Positions 61,002 through 63,211 of a stretch of 63,211 nucleotides of DNA are shown piece after piece. Origin of the DNA: a virus. The notes beneath the pieces are model-generated. The model made no database searches. It was not told where the DNA came from and saw nothing but the letters and a program-made list of their open reading frames with translations. Position numbers and translations under genes: made by a program. The stretch lies in the IMG/VR virus record IMGVR_UViG_3300047554_000382, positions 1 through 63,211 of that record, one strand, 5' to 3'. How positions within the stretch are numbered: the stretch's first letter is position 1; each line of letters begins with the position of its first letter.

Positions 61002-63211
61002 ATGGCAGATCCAAACGTTGCAATGTCACCCGAGCAGTTTAAACAACTGCTAAAAAGCCTTAACAATCAATCTGCACCGTCAGTGGCCGGTGCACCTAGC
61101 TCAATGGCATCATTTAATACTGCTCTAGGAGATGCGGCCAAGAGTGTTGATCCTTTAAAAATGGCCATGGGCGGTGCTGGAGAAGCATCTAAAAAAGCTC
61201 AAGAAGGATTTGACAAACTACAAAAAGGTGTAGAAGAAAATCTTGGCGTATTTAGAGATCTCAGCAAATCCGGTGCTAGCTTTTCAAATGACGTAGTTGG
61301 TATGAGTGTTGCGGCAGCAAACACTCGAATGAATCTTGGCGAGTTTGCTGATGTTATTAAAAACAATGCGGCAGACATGGCAGGCCTCGGTGGAAACGTT
61401 ACTCGAGGTGCAGAAGCTTTTGCTAAGTTCAGCAAAGAGATGTTTGATAGTCGAGCTACAGATTCTCTTAAACAAATAGGATACACTAACAAAGAATTAA
61501 ACGAAGTACTAGCTCTACAAATTGGATTCGGTCGTGCTAGTATCAGAGATGACGAAGCTAGTCGAGCAAGGACAATTCGATCTGCTACTGAATTAGCCAC
61601 TGAGATGGATATGATGGCCAAGCTCACTGGCAAGAGTCGAGAAGAGCAGATGGAAGCTTCAAAGAAAGCGCAAGCCGATATGGCTGTTGAAGCCAAGATG
61701 CGCTTAATAGGAATCAAAGAAGGACCTGAAGCTGAAGCTAGAGCTAGAGAAAATTTTGCTAAACAGTACAACGAAGCACAGCTACGTGGTCAAGGGCAGA
61801 TGTTTAAAGAAGTATTTGCTACTGGTAACATAATGAGTAAAGAAGCTGGTATGCAGGTTGCTCTACAAGGTAAAGCCGCATTGGCAACTATCGAACAAGG
61901 TAGAGCATTAGCTGCCGGAAATATAGAAAAGGCTAATCAAGCTAGCGTAAGAGCTCAAGAAGAAACGCTAAAAAATCAACGTAACGTAGCTCTTTTAAAT
62001 CTATCAACAGTTGCGGCAGCAGGTAGTGATGCATCTAAGGTAGTGCAAGAAAACATGACAGCTAACCGTACACTGTACGATGGTGTACAGAAACAACTGC
62101 AAGGCGGCGCCAAAGATACTAGTGAAGCATTAAAAAATATGAAGGCTGATGCTACACAAGCACAAGCAGGCCAACGTAAAGATGATAAAGGGCAATATCA
62201 AGAAGTAGATGGTGCTACTAAAGCAGTTATACAATTAGGTAATAGAGCAGGAGATGTAACATCTGCACTGGCTACACAATTAATAGATCCATTAAACAAA
62301 ACTATCGGTCCCAGTCTAGGAGAGTTCGCTAACAAATATCTTAGCGGAGTTATTACTACAAGAGACAAAGAAGGTAGAGTTTCTGGACAAGAAAATTTTG
62401 CCACTGCTCTAGAAAAAGAGTTGAAAAAAGGATATGAAAAAGGATCATCAGATGCTCCTGCCTCATCAGGAAAACCCTCAAGTTGGAAAGGCAAGGTCAC
62501 AGAAAACGAATCATTTAGCGGAGCACAAGCATTACAGTCTATAGGTGAAATAGCAGGTAACATTGGCAAGATTACAGCAACAACTATTGATTCTATCACA
62601 ATTGGTGGAACTCCAATTCCAGGAAGATCATCAGGATCCCTAGGTGAAACAGGAAGCCTATTAGAAAACTTTGGATCAGGAACACTAGCTATGTTACACG
62701 GTAAAGAAGCTGTGCTAACAGAAGATCAATTAAACAATCTAGCTCTAGGATCAAAAGCCAGCGGAGTTGAAAGTGCAGTTAATAATTTAAAATCATCAAT
62801 TGATCTATCCAAAGTTTCTAAAGATATTACAACCACAGTTAGTTCTGTGTCAGGCGGTGGCGAAACTGTTTCAAGAAGAACACAATCTAATGCTTCTAAA
62901 GAAGCTGAAGCAGAATTGGCAAAATTAAAAGAAAAATATCAACAAGATAGAAATGAAATTCGCGATAAGATTAAAGCAGAATTAGGACCAGATGCTAAGT
63001 TTGCCGACGTTATGAAAAAAATGCGCGAATCAGTTGACGCTCAAAATTTATCAGAAACTTACCATAAAAAACAAGAAGAACTACAGAAAGCAATCGACGA
63101 TGGTATTAACTACGAAATAGAATCAAAGAAATCCGTCGTAGAAGAAACAAAACAAATAGCACAAGAAGTAGCAGAAACATCTAAAGATATCATTGGCAAG
63201 TCTGTTATAGG
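61002..63211 (+). CDS. Probable tail tape-measure protein, runs off the window
   Basis: The frame from ATG 61002 stays open to the last base: at least 736 residues with no stop. It starts MADPNVAMSPEQFKQLLKSL, and is mostly helical with Ala-rich repeats (AANTRMNLGEFADVIKNNAA). Around residue 560 is FGSGTLAMLHGKEAVLTEDQ, a close match to the Gly-rich HGxEAVL element typical of tape-measure proteins. The rest is charged coiled coil. Tape-measure proteins set tail length and leave with the DNA. The neighbouring gp26-type gene agrees, since T4 encodes its own tape measure (gp29) beside hub genes. A late element and a weak GGGA site precede it. Confidence 0.7.
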   Translation, partial: MADPNVAMSPEQFKQLLKSLNNQSAPSVAGAPSSMASFNTALGDAAKSVDPLKMAMGGAGEASKKAQEGFDKLQKGVEENLGVFRDLSKSGASFSNDVVGMSVAAANTRMNLGEFADVIKNNAADMAGLGGNVTRGAEAFAKFSKEMFDSRATDSLKQIGYTNKELNEVLALQIGFGRASIRDDEASRARTIRSATELATEMDMMAKLTGKSREEQMEASKKAQADMAVEAKMRLIGIKEGPEAEARARENFAKQYNEAQLRGQGQMFKEVFATGNIMSKEAGMQVALQGKAALATIEQGRALAAGNIEKANQASVRAQEETLKNQRNVALLNLSTVAAAGSDASKVVQENMTANRTLYDGVQKQLQGGAKDTSEALKNMKADATQAQAGQRKDDKGQYQEVDGATKAVIQLGNRAGDVTSALATQLIDPLNKTIGPSLGEFANKYLSGVITTRDKEGRVSGQENFATALEKELKKGYEKGSSDAPASSGKPSSWKGKVTENESFSGAQALQSIGEIAGNIGKITATTIDSITIGGTPIPGRSSGSLGETGSLLENFGSGTLAMLHGKEAVLTEDQLNNLALGSKASGVESAVNNLKSSIDLSKVSKDITTTVSSVSGGGETVSRRTQSNASKEAEAELAKLKEKYQQDRNEIRDKIKAELGPDAKFADVMKKMRESVDAQNLSETYHKKQEELQKAIDDGINYEIESKKSVVEETKQIAQEVAETSKDIIGKSVI

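Noticed and set aside
1-63211. tRNA genes, CRISPR arrays, insertion sequences, integrase or attachment sites
   Set aside because: Looked for in all gaps and on both strands; no cloverleaf, spaced repeat array, transposase or integrase was recognised.

Overview
This window is part of the genome of a T4-like, contractile-tailed phage, most likely from an aquatic environment. The evidence is a set of T4-family proteins in T4-like order: baseplate proteins gp53, gp5, gp25 and gp6, a gp26-type hub protein, recombination subunits gp46 and gp47, RNase H, and the late sigma factor gp55. Bacterial metabolic genes typical of phages of aquatic bacteria accompany them (folE, queE, thyX, 2OG-oxygenase, twitch-domain radical SAM). 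The host cannot be named. Clear TTGACA-17-TATAAT promoters indicate a host with an ordinary sigma70-type RNA polymerase. Base composition is AT-rich, except for a GC-rich non-coding stretch near 58.4-58.7 kb.

Layout. (1) 1-10,887, plus strand: one tightly packed, translationally coupled run. It holds a glycosyltransferase, a cupin-like protein, a phosphoribosyltransferase, an MBD4-like DNA glycosylase, a HIT protein, a DUF3307-like membrane protein, a nucleotide-sugar dehydrogenase, GTP cyclohydrolase I, a nuclease-like protein, QueE, a 2OG-oxygenase, RNase H and many small conserved phage proteins. (2) 10,888-15,498, plus: a MoxR-type AAA+ ATPase and a metallopeptidase/VWA protein, each with its own early promoter, then small conserved proteins and ThyX. 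(3) 15,495-23,738: a modification cassette with an unknown protein and a radical SAM protein on plus. They converge on a minus-strand run of twitch radical SAM, methyltransferase, two DXD glycosyltransferase paralogues, an unknown protein, two GT8-like paralogues and a small protein. (4) 23,797-53,941, minus: tail fibre and baseplate genes, including a 4,600-residue structural protein. (5) 53,942-58,380, plus: gp55, gp47, gp46, a small protein and a GIY-YIG-like endonuclease. (6) 58,381-58,857: no convincing gene; GC-rich and hairpin-rich, a candidate structured RNA. (7) 58,858-63,211: a membrane-associated protein (plus), two minus-strand hub-type genes, and the start of a probable tape-measure protein that runs off the window.

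Regulation is unusually readable. Six host-type early promoters, all with a 17-nt spacer, precede folE, the MoxR gene, the VWA gene, gene 55, gene 47 and the modification cassette. T4-late-like TAAATA elements precede structural genes, consistent with gp55 being encoded here. One early promoter carries a perfect UUCG-capped hairpin in its spacer and another carries a 19-bp palindrome over its -10. No tRNA, CRISPR array, insertion sequence or integrase was recognised.
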